Source: Bretschneidera sinensis (taxonomy: Eukaryota; Streptophyta; Magnoliopsida; Brassicales; Akaniaceae). Taken from it: 64,000 bases of DNA. Location of the stretch: the NCBI GenBank assembly GCA_023935145.1, contig CM043697.1:43854501-43918500 (forward strand), read 5' to 3'. The notes beneath the pieces were generated by a model, which did no database searches, was not told the origin of the DNA, and was given only the letters and a program-made list of their open reading frames with translations. Position numbers and translations under genes: made by a program. This document shows positions 25,320 to 36,799 of the stretch, piece after piece. Within the stretch, counting starts at the first letter, position 1, and each line of letters begins with the position of its first letter.

Positions 25320-25760
25320 TAGTAGTAATACTTCTCAAAGCCTCGGCTCAAAGAGTACATTGCATTGAAGATCCTCATCAATCAAGAACTTCGTAGCAAC
25401 TCAAGGAGTAAATTCTCAAGTAATCCTCTCTATATAATCAACCAAGTAGTCAGTAGTAGCTCAATGAACAAATCAAGTAGTGGTGGAAGATTCTCAAGTG
25501 ATATGAATTCAAAAAATCAACAGCTTAAGGAGCAATCAAGTAGAGTAAAAATAAGTCTTCAAAGTAATTAAATAGTGTAACTAGTCCTCAAGCAAATCAA
25601 GAAGTGAAGCAAACATTCTAGCTAGCAGCCAGCAAGTACGCCAATTTCCAACGACAACGCAATCAAGTAATGTTAATCAAGCCTTTCAAGGTAGCATTAG
25701 CTTAATCACTATCAATTATTTTCAGTTGTATTTGAGTATTTTAGAATCCATCAATAAAAA
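25320..25760 (+). repeat. degenerate TCAAGTAR-repeat region
   Basis: TCAAGTAG/TCAAGTAA/TCAAGGAG-like octamers recur at least ten times (25395-25680) and create a Ser/Lys/Asn-rich 68-codon frame. AT-rich DNA and AATAAA-like signals follow. It could be part of a retroelement LTR, but no partner was found. A real gene is unlikely. Confidence 0.35.
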
Positions 25761-26046
25761 TGATGTTCAAATGTTTCTTTTCTTCTTCCATCACCATTTC
25801 GACATTTTGGAGAATTACACTGTTTCTTCTTTTGTAATTGTGTAGAAGAGACTCAATTACTCTGATCATATGATCTTATATTTATTGTTTCTGTTGAATT
25901 TACTTCAAGAAAAGTTTTGGTATACTGTGCACAAATATTCTGCCAAAGATCGTTCCAAAAAGAACAACTATAAACTTCTAATTAGTACATTTAATCGCTT
26001 CTTACATTTTTCATAATTCCTATTCCAATCGTTAAGGTTCACATAT

Positions 26047-26227
26047 GGGTGTATTACATATTGAAAATGAAGTGAATATGTAAAAGACATATATAAGGTG
26101 GTGAAACCATAGCCTAATTGTTTAAGCTTCTTGGCTCATATAGTTTCCAACATTATATATTTAGGCTTTTGTGTGATGGACTCTTTAAACGTAAGTTTCT
26201 CCTCAATTTGCGTTATTATACTTGACA
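26047..26227 (+). mobile_element. TRIM solo or truncated LTR
   Basis: AAAGACATATATAAGGTGG, CTAATTGTTTAAGCTTCTTGG, TTTCCAACATTATAT and GTGTGATGGACTCT align with the LTRs at 19852 and 20394. The 3' end CTTGACA matches CCTAACA. The 5' end has diverged and no target duplication is seen. Confidence 0.55.
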
Positions 26228-27120
26228 CCAATAAATACCTTATCTTAGTCAGAGATGCCTTATCCTAGTGAGATTATCTTGCTCTAGAAGTCGATGATGT
26301 CTTGACTATAAAGCATTAAGTTCGATTTTCATGATGTGTGGATTATTTAGTCGATTTGAATATCGATCAATTTTAGATGGGTTATAGTAATACTGTAAGC
26401 TTCTATATGAATAATGGAATAATAAGAACTTATATTGTAATCAAATTAATTATTTTACTAGTTATATAAATAACATTGCTTCAATAATATTAAAGAAAAA
26501 AACACCATTTTAGAAAATTGCAAAGGCAAACCATAAGGCACACAAAAGTTCAACTTATTTTGAGGTTGAGGGATCTTGATTCCCTTGAGTTAATGAAGTC
26601 AATGCACACTGTTTTTAAAAAAAAAAGAAAATCCATTGCTTTGTTCAAGTAAATACTAACTTATTCATAGTTTGGAAGTACGTGCTGAGAATGAGTTGGA
26701 AATGAAAACGGGCATATTAGATTCAAACACAATATCAACACCACTTCATGTTTCTTCTAATTAACACAACAATTCAATACTCACAAAGCTGATGGAAAAT
26801 ATTGCTTGGTAAACAATCAAGCTTTTATACAAATTTTCTAACAAAGAGAATGCTAATGTCACTCGCAATCATACAAAACACTTGTGAGGGTGGTCAAATG
26901 TATGAACAACTATGATACGGATCGTTTTAAAGTTGATGTGCACAATCTCTATTATATGTAACAATTTGTTTCTATCTTATGATTGTGTTTTGTGATTGAA
27001 TTTTAAAAGAAACAAATGTGATGCATCAATCACGACTCAAATAAGCGAACTCCAATCCTAAATGTGACATCCATGTAAATCTTGGGTCTAAATTTTTATC
27101 TTAAACTTTGATTTATTTTA
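26228..27120. other. intergenic, nothing identified
   Basis: No ORF with features. Confidence 0.5.
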
Positions 27121-27532
27121 GCTTAATTGCAAAATTCTTCTTAAATTTAAGGTTAAGTAATAATTTGCCTCTTGGGTTTTTAAAAGATGCAATTTAATAT
27201 TTGACTTTGTTAATTTAAAGCAATTTAACTTATTGGTCTGATTCTTACCAAATTTCGACCAAAATATTATCAAAAAACTTAATATATTTGTTAACTTGTC
27301 AAGTCAGATGGTTAAGATTAACAGAAAACTTAATATATTTGTCATATGACTTAACAAGTTAGCAAACATATTAAGTTTTTCGATAATTTTTTGATCAAAA
27401 TTTGATCGAAATTAGACTAATAGGTTGAGTTGCTTTAAATTGATAAAGTCAATGGTTAAACTGTGTATTTTTAAAACTCAAAGAATAAATTGTTACTTAA
27501 CCCTAAACTTAAAAGAATTTTACAATCAAACC
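27121..27532. mobile_element. long-TIR foldback MITE (412 bp), possibly Mutator-type
   Basis: The two halves are near-perfect inverted copies. The left end is GCTTAATTGCAAAATTCTTC and the right end in reverse complement is GGTTTGATTGTAAAATTCTT. Pairing continues through TTAAGTAA.AATTTG, TTTGACTTT.T.AATTTAAAG, TTAGTCTGATT/TTAGTCTAATT and AAAAACTTAATAT, with arms of ~200 bp. The flanks (TTTATTTTA on the left, a T-run on the right) could be a decayed 9-bp duplication, as in Mutator-like elements. That last point is weak. Confidence 0.65.
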
Positions 27533-28388
27533 TTTTTTTTTATATTTCCTTTGCATTCGAGTCCTTACTTCACGTGAACTTTACTTATTCGCTAATTAAG
27601 ACAACGTAAATGTGATTATCACTACAAAGAAGAGTTTAGTACACCCAACAATCTTTCCTGCTAACTCGTCATATCGAAGAATTAAGCAAGCAAGCTAAGT
27701 AATTAATAGTAATTAGCAAGTAACATCGCATGCATTTCGGTGGATTGTCATAGATTAAGGGTTGCTAATCCTTGTTTGCATTTCTTTTTTCCGACCCTTC
27801 ACATTGGGCACACCACTTCACGTGTAAGGGATTAACATAAATTATATATCTGCACATTTAATTTTGGTTATTTAGAAAAATAAACCACAACATTGTAACA
27901 AAGTCACCAAATTGAAATTATTTAATGGTATCTCACAACATTAAACTAGGCAGAGAGTACACTTAATACTTATATTTTATTTATACTTAATTATAATTAG
28001 TTATTGAGTATTATTATTTTTTGCATATAGGTCCTAGAATTCGATTTCCAAAAAACATTTCAAAATTAGCAGGTGGACGGTATCAGTATACAGCAAAGTC
28101 CAAGCCATTCCACTCGAGGGGAAGAGAGATTCCCGGAGAACCGTGCGTGGGCTTAAAATAATCAAATCCCCATTAGTTTCTTAATTATTATTTTTTAATC
28201 TTAAATCACGATTTCTTAGTAATAAACAATGTACTTTACGTGCAAGACAACTAAGCTTCCCTAATTGTTTATTTTTTTTATTAAAATAATAATAAATTGA
28301 TTAACAACTAAATTTCTGAGCAGGAAATTGGAAATATTTTATATGAAATCCTTTTTTTTCTGTTTTCTAAAATACTAGTATTAGTTTG
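27533..28388. other. intergenic, nothing identified
   Basis: No supported ORF. A short GC-richer patch is at 28080-28150. Confidence 0.5.
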
Positions 28389-29276
28389 GCTTAATTACAA
28401 AATTCTCCCTAAGTTAAATGTTAAAAAAACAATTTATTTTTTCAATTTTCAAAATGGATAATTTAATTCATGATTTTGTCAATTTAAAACAATTCAAACC
28501 ATTAGTCTGATTCCGACCAAATTTCGATCAGATAAAGAGAGATGCATTTGATTTTTTTTGTTACATGTGCGGTAGAGTAATTAACCATCCGAGTTGGCAA
28601 ATTAACAAATATATTAAGTTGTCTAGTAGGGATGAATTCGAGCATAATCGAGCTCCAATACTAAGGTATTTGAGCTCGGCTCGACCTTAAATGAATAAGC
28701 TTGAGTTCGAATCGAGCTTGAAAATTAGATTCAAACTCGAGCTCTAAAAATTTTATGATGGCTCCAACTTGATAATAAACGAACCTATTCGAGGTCGAGC
28801 TCGAGCTCGAGATTGAGTTTTGGATTGTCCATTCGAGCTCGAGCTTGAGCCATAGATTGTCCATTCGAGTTTGAGCTTGAGTCTGAACTATAATTTAATA
28901 AATATTAGTTCGAGCTTGAGCTCAACTCAGCTCAATAATACCTTATTGAACTATTCGAGAGCCTTTCGAATCTAATCTTGAAGTATTCAAGTTCGGTTCG
29001 ATAAACTATTCGAGTCTAATTTTCAAGCTCGAGCTCGGTTCGAGCAAGATTGAGTTGAGCTTTGACCGAACATGAGCTCGAATAGTTTAACAAAAGCTCG
29101 GCTCGATTCAAATCTTATTGTCCGATAATCTTTTGGTTGGAATTTAATCGAAATCAAACTAATAATTTAAATTGTTCCTAATCGACAAAGTCAAAATTTA
29201 AATTATTCATTCTAAAAACTATGAAAACAAACTGCTGCATTCTCCTAAACTAAAAAGAGAATTTTGCAACTAATCC
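28389..29276. mobile_element. second copy of the long-TIR foldback family, interrupted by another element
   Basis: The left arm starts GCTTAATTACAAAATTCTCC. The right arm in reverse complement starts GGATTAGTTGCAAAATTCTC. Both arms share the TTTTGTCAATTTAAA.CAATT..AACCATTAGTCTGATT segment with 27121-27532. The centre is replaced by a ~490-bp CTCGAGC-rich sequence, a nested insertion. Confidence 0.6.
28630..29120. mobile_element. nested CTCGAGC-rich foldback element
   Basis: Repeats of GAGCTCGAGCTCGAG and GAGCTTGAG in both orientations start near GGGATGAATTCGAGC and end near AAGCTCGGCTCGATTC. The type matches 4467-4833. The 67-codon minus-strand ORF inside is a by-product of the repeats. Confidence 0.5.
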
Positions 29277-30399
29277 TAATAATTTCGCTAACAAAAGAAA
29301 AATGGTTTTTCAAAACAAAAGTAGAGCTTTACGGTTATCTCCCGATAAGGACGCATACCAAAGAGACCAATCAACGGTCAAGATCAGCCCTTTATGGGCT
29401 CCAAATCTAGACCGTTAATATTTTAACACAGCTTTTTGGACATAAAAAAGGACAGGTCTATGAACTCCATGCTGAGCCAGTGCAACCTATAATACCATGT
29501 CCTTTTCATGGACTGACAACAGTATCCCCTCACATACATGGAACGGGTGTAGAACAGTATGATTAGATAAGGGTTGTTTTCGTCAATTCTTGAGCGAGAA
29601 TAGAAGCAATGATAATTTTCTGTGTTGTGAATTTCCCCACCTGAGGTAACTGTGGGGACGCTCTCGCTCTTTTTTACCATTCACACAGGAAGGAAAAAAA
29701 AGTAACATAGCGGAGTAAATTATTTACCTCACATGAGCCTTTTTCGGGTGTATGCGTAACTCGTTGCTATTGCGCACAGTCCGTACACTGTTAAAAGGGC
29801 ACTGATCTGACGGTCTTAATTAAGATGCAATGTGCACTTTGTTTGTACTTTTAAATCAAATTTATCATGAGTTCGTCTTTTATGCAACTCGAGAAATATA
29901 TAATTACTAAAGCAAATAAGCAAAATCATCATAGCCATTATTTAGATATAGTAACTAGTGATAGCTTTTTCATTTTTCAATAATAACATTTGTACACACA
30001 AATTGTTATTTTCAATTAAAATGAATAAATAGTTTTATTTAAATATTTATATTTTAGAGTTATAATGTATTATAAAACGATACGTTAATAATTATCTTTT
30101 TACTTGTGATAAAGATAAAGAAGATTAAAGAAAATCAACGTGAATCGAAAATAAGAGAAATAAAAAGAGCGAAAAAGTAAGTTTGAGTGAGATACTGATG
30201 GAGAAAACATGAAAGAAATATATAGAGATTTTGAGTAAATTGAGTTACATATATAACTTCATTTAAAAATATGAGTTATATATTTAAGTAGAGGTTTATT
30301 GGACATTTTGAAAGGTAGACACTAAATGGAGATTATAGCTTTACCAATAGTATAATAGTATAGAAATATAGATTATCAATTTGTCTGGATGAGTAGAAA
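29277..30399. other. intergenic; GC-richer island 29300-29800 of unknown nature
   Basis: 29330-29800 is clearly less AT-rich than its surroundings and holds an 85-codon minus-strand frame (29423-29680) without recognised motifs. It could be an exon relic or a non-coding transcript. The rest is AT-rich. Confidence 0.35.
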
Positions 30400-30607
30400 T
30401 TGCGATAAATTCTTACTTGCATTTGGTATAAAACATAATTTTTATATCAAGTGGAAACTTCACTAGTAATTATTAAGTAACTTTACTAGTAACATGAATA
30501 GTAATTATACGTTACCAGTGAAGTTACATAACAATTATTAATGAAGTTTTCACTTGATTAAAAAATGATGTTTTACACCGGATGCAAATAAGAATTTCTT
30601 ATAAATA
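30400..30607. mobile_element. foldback MITE with ~95-bp arms
   Basis: The left arm includes AAATTCTTACTTGCATTTGG, TATAAAACATAATTTTT and AAGTGGAAACTTCACTAGTA. The right arm in reverse complement includes AAATTCTTATTTGCATCCGG, TGTAAAACATCATTTTT and AAGTGAAAACTTCATTAATA. It would make a long imperfect hairpin when transcribed. Confidence 0.65.
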
Positions 30608-31580
30608 TATTTTATATCGTTATTGTAAATAAAAAAATCTAATAAAATTGTCGTGCAAAAAATTACTACGGAGTATCATCCTTATGCATTTTGTATTTAA
30701 TGTAAGAAAAATTATATATTTTTATGAATAAAAGAATTATAATGAATAATCATGTGAATGATGGCACACGAAAAAAAAAATGACATGACTAGATTCAAGA
30801 TTTTTTTTAAGTTAATGAGAAAATATACATTTAAATTGAAAATTACTTGGTCAAAAAAATTGAAAGCACTATGGTTGGTCACAAGTAAAATTTTGATATC
30901 AATACAAGTAAATGAACATCTAAAATAAACTATGTGCATTATATCTATTTTCAATTACATTACTTACAATTATTTTCCAATTTCAATGTATAATAAAAAT
31001 AATAGTTCTTAAATATATAAAAATGGAAAAATTTGAAAAAAAAAGAGAAGGAATAGTTGAAAATTTATGATGATGAATAATAAAACAAATCAAGGCCGTT
31101 GGAGGTGAATGTGATTGTTGCAACCGCGTCAATGATGTGTATCTGTTAGTAAAAAGAAGTCTGAACGACAGGCATGGTAACAGTTAAACATGATTGGACG
31201 GCCATGATGTCATAATAACTAGATTTCACATCAGATCATTCCTCATTATTTTAACCTTTGCTTCCTCTCCCTATGTGGTCCCCGCAATATCCGATTCCTC
31301 AGATCTAGCTGTGCAACGCGAATCATGAGATTCCTTCCTACCATCGTTCCTCTACACATCATCACACTTTATTACACCCATCATCTCTCGTGCACGATGA
31401 TTAAAATATCCTCCCGATAAAATCATCCCACCCCGAGATACCTCAATTTATCGCCACGTTTGCCTGTTGGCTCCACTCTCTCTCTCCTCACATACACCCG
31501 TTTTCTGCGGCTCCGCTTCGTCGCCAACGGATAAGATCTCTCCCTTCCACCGCGCATCGAATGGCCAGTGATCCACAATA
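30608..31580. other. intergenic leading into the TIR1 promoter
   Basis: AT-rich to ~31080, then base composition rises towards the gene. A minus-strand 80-codon frame at 30712-30954 is low-complexity and not called. Confidence 0.5.
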
Positions 31581-31931
31581 CTCACCACGTGTCAGCATCA
31601 AAACTATCAATACCAATCCCAGCAAAACCTCACATGGACCTATTTAACCCTAGTTAAAATCTAACCTCACCGGAGGCACAAAATAAAATCCTTCTCTCCT
31701 CTCTCTCTCCGAGTCTCTCGTGTTTCACTTCACTTTTTTTCTATCGTACACTTTCTTCCCTGCAAGCATAAGCTTCGTTAATGGCGTCTCAGATCTAAAC
31801 TAAGAATCTAGCAAATTCTCGTCTTCTTTTGCAATATTTGTATTCTTCTTCACTCTCAGAACGAGAATCAATCTGTTAATTCCATCTCCAGGGTTTGTTG
31901 ATATTCCATCTCCAGATTTCGATCATCATTA
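31581..31931 (+). promoter_or_regulatory. TIR1: TIR1 promoter-proximal region and 5' leader
   Basis: A G-box/ABRE-type CACGTGTC lies at 31586-31593. The CT-rich run from 31690 to 31725 is typical of plant 5' leaders and suggests transcription starts near 31640-31690. ATTTAA at 31640 is a weak TATA candidate. The leader contains one short upstream ORF (31781-31798). The exact start site is not visible from sequence. Confidence 0.45.
31781..31798 (+). CDS. five-codon upstream ORF in the TIR1 leader
   Basis: ATGGCGTCTCAGATCTAA encodes MASQI. It has a favourable context (A at -3 in GTTAATGG, G at +4) and ends 133 nt before the main start. Such uORFs can lower translation of the main frame. No conservation data were available. 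Confidence 0.4.
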   Translation: MASQI

Positions 31932-34900
31932 ATGCAAAAGAGAATGGAGATATCGTTCCCTGAGGAAGTGCTGGAGCATGTGTTCTCGTTCATCAAGTCG
32001 GATAAGGACAGGAATGTGATTTCGCTGGTGTGCAAGTCGTGGTACGAGATCGAACGGTGGTGCAGGAGGAGGGTTTTTATTGGGAACTGTTACGCCGTGG
32101 AGCCTAGGATGGTGATCAGGCGGTTCCCGGAGGTGAGATCCCTGAAGCTCAAAGGGAAGCCGCACTTTGCAGACTTCAATCTCGTCCCCGACGGGTGGGG
32201 CGGCAACGCGTACTTTTGGATCAAGACCATGGCCGTGGGGTACCCGTGGCTCGAGGAGATTCGGTTGAAGAGGATGGTCGTACGCGACGAGAGCTTGGAC
32301 CTCATCGCCAAGTCGTTCAAGAACTTCAGGGTCCTTGTGCTTTCTACCTGTGAGGGGTTCTCCACTGATGGGCTCGCTGCCATTGCTGCCAATTGCAGGT
32401 TTGTTGTTCTTTGTTCTGTTTTCCTTCTTGGATTGTGTTTAGTTGCTGAGAAAATGGGGGAAGAAAATGTGGAAAATTTTGGTTTTCTGGTTTAATGTTC
32501 AGGGCATGTTTGGATGGTGAAGTAAAAATTTAAAAATTTTCTTTTCTTCGTTTGGTCTTGGGAAAATGAGGGGTTTTCGGTTCAGCTAAGCTAAATGGTT
32601 TAATAGACTAAAAGTGGAGGTCTAAAATGAAGGTGCATCTCTGATTTCAGGGTGGAGTTTGTTGGCTTTTGCTGCATTTCCCTCTGCATGTAGTTGGGGC
32701 CTTTTGTCTTTTTTGACTTGGTCCCTCAAATTGTGATTTTGGTTTCTTGTTATGCTTCGGATTGTTGTTTCGTTTTGCAAATCAAAAGGCTTTTTGTGGT
32801 ATTTTCTTTGTTTCTTTCACCAAATATTTACTCTTTTGCTCTTTAGGCGGCTTTAACTATGACCTCTTTCCATCATTGTGATTTTGTTGATTGTTCGTGG
32901 TTAATTTTCTGAGGTGAGGTAGGCTTGATTTTTAGTGTGTAGATGTGAACCTTTCTTTCTTGTTTAGTTGCTCTCCGTTTTTTCTTTTTTCCCCCATAGA
33001 TCTGGGATGCTTGTTCTTTGAATCTCTAATCTGGAAATTCTAGTCAAGATCACTTGGGTTTCTTTTTCCTTTCACTACTTCTTCCCTGTGGGCGAGTGTA
33101 ACGTGGGGTTCTTTTCAGGTTTTGGAATGTTGCTCCTTGGACAATGTGGGCCTTTTTTGGATTCCTCCGCTTTCTCTTACTTTATGTTACGAAGGATGGA
33201 ACTTCTTTATTTTGCCTTTTCTCGTACGTTAATTTTCAAGTGGAGACCTTAAGATTCCGATGATTTAATTTCTGTTCTTTCGTTTTTGGTTTAGGGAAGA
33301 TGACTTTGAATGCTTAGGTTAGTTTTAAACCGTGAACATTGGAAATTTAAGTTGGAAAATTTATTTCTTTGTGTGGTAAATGTGGTTGACTGAACCGAGT
33401 AAACAAGTAAAGAATATATGACTTCCTTTTCTTGTTAGCGTGATTGTGAAGTAACTTTAATTAGGAAGTCAAGTCATTTTCAGTGACAACGACGGTGGTG
33501 AACTTAAAATTTTAGTATTCAACAAACTAGATCCATGGTATTGTTTCATATCAGAATTGGGCTTAATTTACTAAAATTATTATGTTGTATTTTGGACATA
33601 TATACAGTGTCTTGCTTTTTACGGTTATTGAAAAATTGTTTATTGATGCAGAAATCTGAGAGAGCTTGACTTGGGGGAAAGTGAAGTGGATGATCTGAGT
33701 GGGCACTGGCTCAGCCATTTTCCGGATTCGTGCACGTCGCTGGTGTCGCTTAACATTTCTTGCCTAGGGTCTGAGGTTAGTTTCTCAGCCTTGGAGCGCC
33801 TGGTGGGCAGGTGCCCCAACCTGAAGACTCTTCGGCTCAACCGTGCTGTGCCTCTGGATCGGCTTGCCTGCCTACTTTGCCGGGCACCTCAACTGGTTGA
33901 GTTTGGCACAGGTGCTTACTCGGCTGAACTGGGGCCGGATATCTTCTCAAACTTAGTGGGAGCCTTTTCAGGCTGCAAGGGACTGAAGGGTTTGTCTGGG
34001 TTTTGGGATGTGGTTCCGGCTTACCTCCCAGCTATATATCCCGTTTGTTCTGGGCTAACATCATTGAACTTGAGTTATGCCACCATCCAAAGTCCCGATC
34101 TTATCAAGCTTGTTAGCCAATGTCAAAATTTGCAGCGCCTTTGGGTAAGTTTGATCTTATATGACATTATTGTATCATTGAATTAAATTTTTTGTTTGGA
34201 CCAAATTAGTGCATATGGCCAGCACGCACATATGGAAGTCTAGCTGTTTGTAACTGATAACTAAATTTGAATGTATGATAACAATTCAGTGGGTTTGGTG
34301 ATCCCATTTGAATTGCAATACCCCATAAAATGTTCTGCATGTCTATATTGCATGTTGCTCCATGTCTAGTCTTTGATGCTCTTGATGCCATTGTTTCTTA
34401 AGCTGAAGAAGGATGTATTTACAGGTACTGGATTATATAGAAGACAGTGGACTTGAAGCTCTTGCATCGTGTTGCAAGGATCTGCAAGAATTGAGGGTGT
34501 TTCCATCTTATCCGTATGACATGGAACAAAATATATCCTTGACGGAACAAGGCCTTGTCTCTGTTTCTGAGGGCTGTCCTAAGCTCCAGTCAGTACTTTA
34601 CTTCTGCCGCCAAATGACTAATGCTGCCTTAGTTACCATTGCCAGGAACTGCCCAAACATGACTCGTTTTCGTCTTTGTATTATCGAGCCACACACCCCT
34701 GATTACATGACCCTTCAGCCACTTGATGTGGGTTTTGGGGCCATTGTTGAGCACTGCAAGGATCTCCAGCGCCTTTCCCTTTCCGGTCTCCTCACAGACC
34801 GTGTGTTTGAGTACATTGGGACTTATGCAAAAAAGCTAGAGATGCTATCTGTTGCTTTTGCCGGAGATAGTGATCTGGGACTCCATCATGTGCTATCTGG

Positions 34901-35222
34901 GTGTGAAAGTATGCGGAAATTAGAAATTAGGGACTGCCCCTTTGGGGACAAGGCTCTTTTGGCCAATGCTGTAAAGCTGGAGACAATGCGATCCCTTTGG
35001 ATGTCTTCTTGCTCTGTGAGTTTCGGAGCATGTAAGCTGCTAGGTCAGAAGATGCCAAGGCTCAATGTAGAAGTTATTGATGAGTGCGGACGTCCAGAAT
35101 CAAGGCCGGATTGCTGGCCTGTTGAGAAGCTCTACATATATAGGACTGTTTCCGGGCCGAGGTATGACAGGCCTGGTTTTGTATGGACTATAAATGAAGA
35201 ACCTGATTGGAGGCCCTCTTGA
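31932..35222 (+). CDS. TIR1: TIR1-type F-box auxin co-receptor (three exons)
   Basis: This is the F-box subunit of an SCF ubiquitin ligase that binds auxin and Aux/IAA proteins in the nucleus and triggers their degradation. The exons are 31932-32398, 33652-34144 and 34425-35222, with GT-AG introns of 1253 and 280 bp. The frame joins cleanly into 585 codons plus stop; Arabidopsis TIR1 has 594 residues. The F-box is at residues ~8-48 ([24 protein letters not shown]). An 18-LRR-type domain follows. Residues K74, H78, F79, D81, F82, R403, C405, S438 and G441 fall at the same positions as the InsP6/auxin-pocket residues of Arabidopsis TIR1. [20 protein letters not shown] and [11 protein letters not shown] place it in the TIR1/AFB1 clade, not AFB2/3. 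The start MQKR is that of TIR1. The C-terminus (EEPDWRPS) is shorter than in Arabidopsis. A miR393 site lies in exon 3. Confidence 0.97.
32399..33651 (+). other. TIR1 intron 1
   Basis: T-rich sequence with donor AATTGCAG|GTTTG and acceptor TTGATGCAG|AAAT. It splits the Arg codon of the CRNLRELDL motif, as at the conserved first intron of TIR1/AFB genes. Confidence 0.9.
34980..35001 (+). promoter_or_regulatory. miR393 target site in TIR1 exon 3
   Basis: The 22-nt segment contains ACAATGCGATCCCTTTGGA, fully complementary to the 5' 19 nt of the plant miR393 consensus. Mismatches are confined to the three bases pairing with the miRNA 3' end. It encodes ETMRSLWM. In other plants cleavage here limits TIR1/AFB2/AFB3 mRNA and seeds phased siRNAs; that part is family knowledge. 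Confidence 0.85.
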
Positions 35223-35670
35223 CAAATCTTCCCGGGAATTAAAAGCCCCCCATGTATCATGTCTCTTGTCGGATGTCGTAAATTGATGCAGCAGGTACAT
35301 GCTCTATACGCTACTCAATTGTTTCACATTTAATTTATATGTAGCTCTACAATTGCAGCCTTGGTTGGAGTGGGTCGAGGGATGAAGGGGGGTATACAGT
35401 GGCTCAAGAGCTCAATTGCCATTATTTTATTTTACTCTGGCTGAGCTATGGGATACCAATTAGTGATTAATAAAAAGATGAGAACTCTTGTTATTTGTAT
35501 TATTCGGAGTTGTTATTCTGCTTCGGCAGAGTCACCATGTGTAACGTATGCAGACTTGTGCAATCTTTATGCATTTGTACCACCACCTTTTTTTTTTTCT
35601 GGAGGCAAGTTATCTTGTGGACTCATCTGTTGTGTCATTTCATCCATTAGCGTTGCTGGGGAATAAAAAT
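35223..35670 (+). other. TIR1 3' UTR
   Basis: The sequence continues non-coding and T-rich, with polyadenylation-type signals AATAAA at ~35468 and 35662. The small ORF at 35448-35666 lies within it and is not called. Confidence 0.55.
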
Positions 35671-36799
35671 TTTAGATTTCATACTCCTCAGGTTCGCAGT
35701 TACGGTATTTCAGTCTAAATGCATTAAGTTCAAATAATTCATCTTGGATATTATTGAAGATTGCTGAAGTTCAAAATGTGTGTTGTGGAGGTTTGCAGAT
35801 TAGTGTAATATAGTAGTTTTGCAGTTACAGAATTCAGTTGCTCACTTCCCATGTTCTGCATCTTGCATCTTAAATATTATCAGAAGATAAATTAGATAAA
35901 ATTTATAAACGTTTCTCTGCGGTAGGATTAATTCATCTTCCTCTGTTTTTTACTCTTGAAAAAACTGACGAGTTAATACGATGGAGAAATGTGATTGTTA
36001 AAAAGAAAAAGGAAAACCACCACGATCAAATGGAGGATTCCATTTACTAGATTTCTGAGTATAATGCCCGGCCTAATAAATCTTCATAGGGACCTAAACT
36101 CATGCCAGAGGATTGGAGGGCAATTGGGGTAGGAGTGAAAATTATGAAAATTAATGAGGCTGTAAAAGCCCGAAAAGAAGCTGCTACTTTCTCCTTTAGG
36201 CAAGATGATCTGAGTCTCAGGTACCGTAATTTTCACTTTTATTTTAATCTCCTTCAGATTTATGAATCCTTGACTATTGAGCCACGTGATAGATTCGGTG
36301 ACATTGGTTGGTGTCCACAACTTTTTGCTAAATTCTCGCTCTCTTTTCTTACACCACCTGATCATATCTTATGACCCCCAAAATGTTTACTTCACCCCTT
36401 TGAATATCAGATAGCTATCAAGATAAGTTAAAAAGGCTGGTAATTAATTGCAAGAAATTAGAAACAGTGTATCTAACGTAATAGTAACACAACACAGAGC
36501 ACAGACTGACCCAGAAGCTAAAAATTTAAATATTAAGTGAAGAAGAAGAAAAAGATGGATATCTGTCTCTGTAACTGTATACAAAATTCTAAAAACATTT
36601 TTATTGATTAATGATGGCCACACGTTTGGTGTATTTAACATCATATCGCCATTTATGTTCTCTGTAACTTATGATTGTAAATTGTTGTAGATTCATCATT
36701 CATGGCCAAAAAAAAAAAATATATGTTGGTTGTTGATTTCATCTCCCTGATTTGACTGTTTGCACCGCTATGATGATATCAGTTATCACAGTAAGTCAT
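35671..36799. other. intergenic, no supported gene
   Basis: A 90-codon frame at 36102-36374 and its antisense counterpart both lack domain features or splice context. The remainder is AT-rich. Confidence 0.45.

Noticed and set aside
25365..25571. Ser-rich 68-codon ORF
   Set aside because: Generated by TCAAGTAR repeats; no start context or homologous features.
28661..28864. 67-codon minus-strand ORF rich in Glu/Leu/Ser
   Set aside because: Product of CTCGAGC repeats in a nested foldback element.
31929..32392. Minus-strand ORFs antisense to TIR1 exon 1
   Set aside because: Shadows of the GC-rich TIR1 coding exon.
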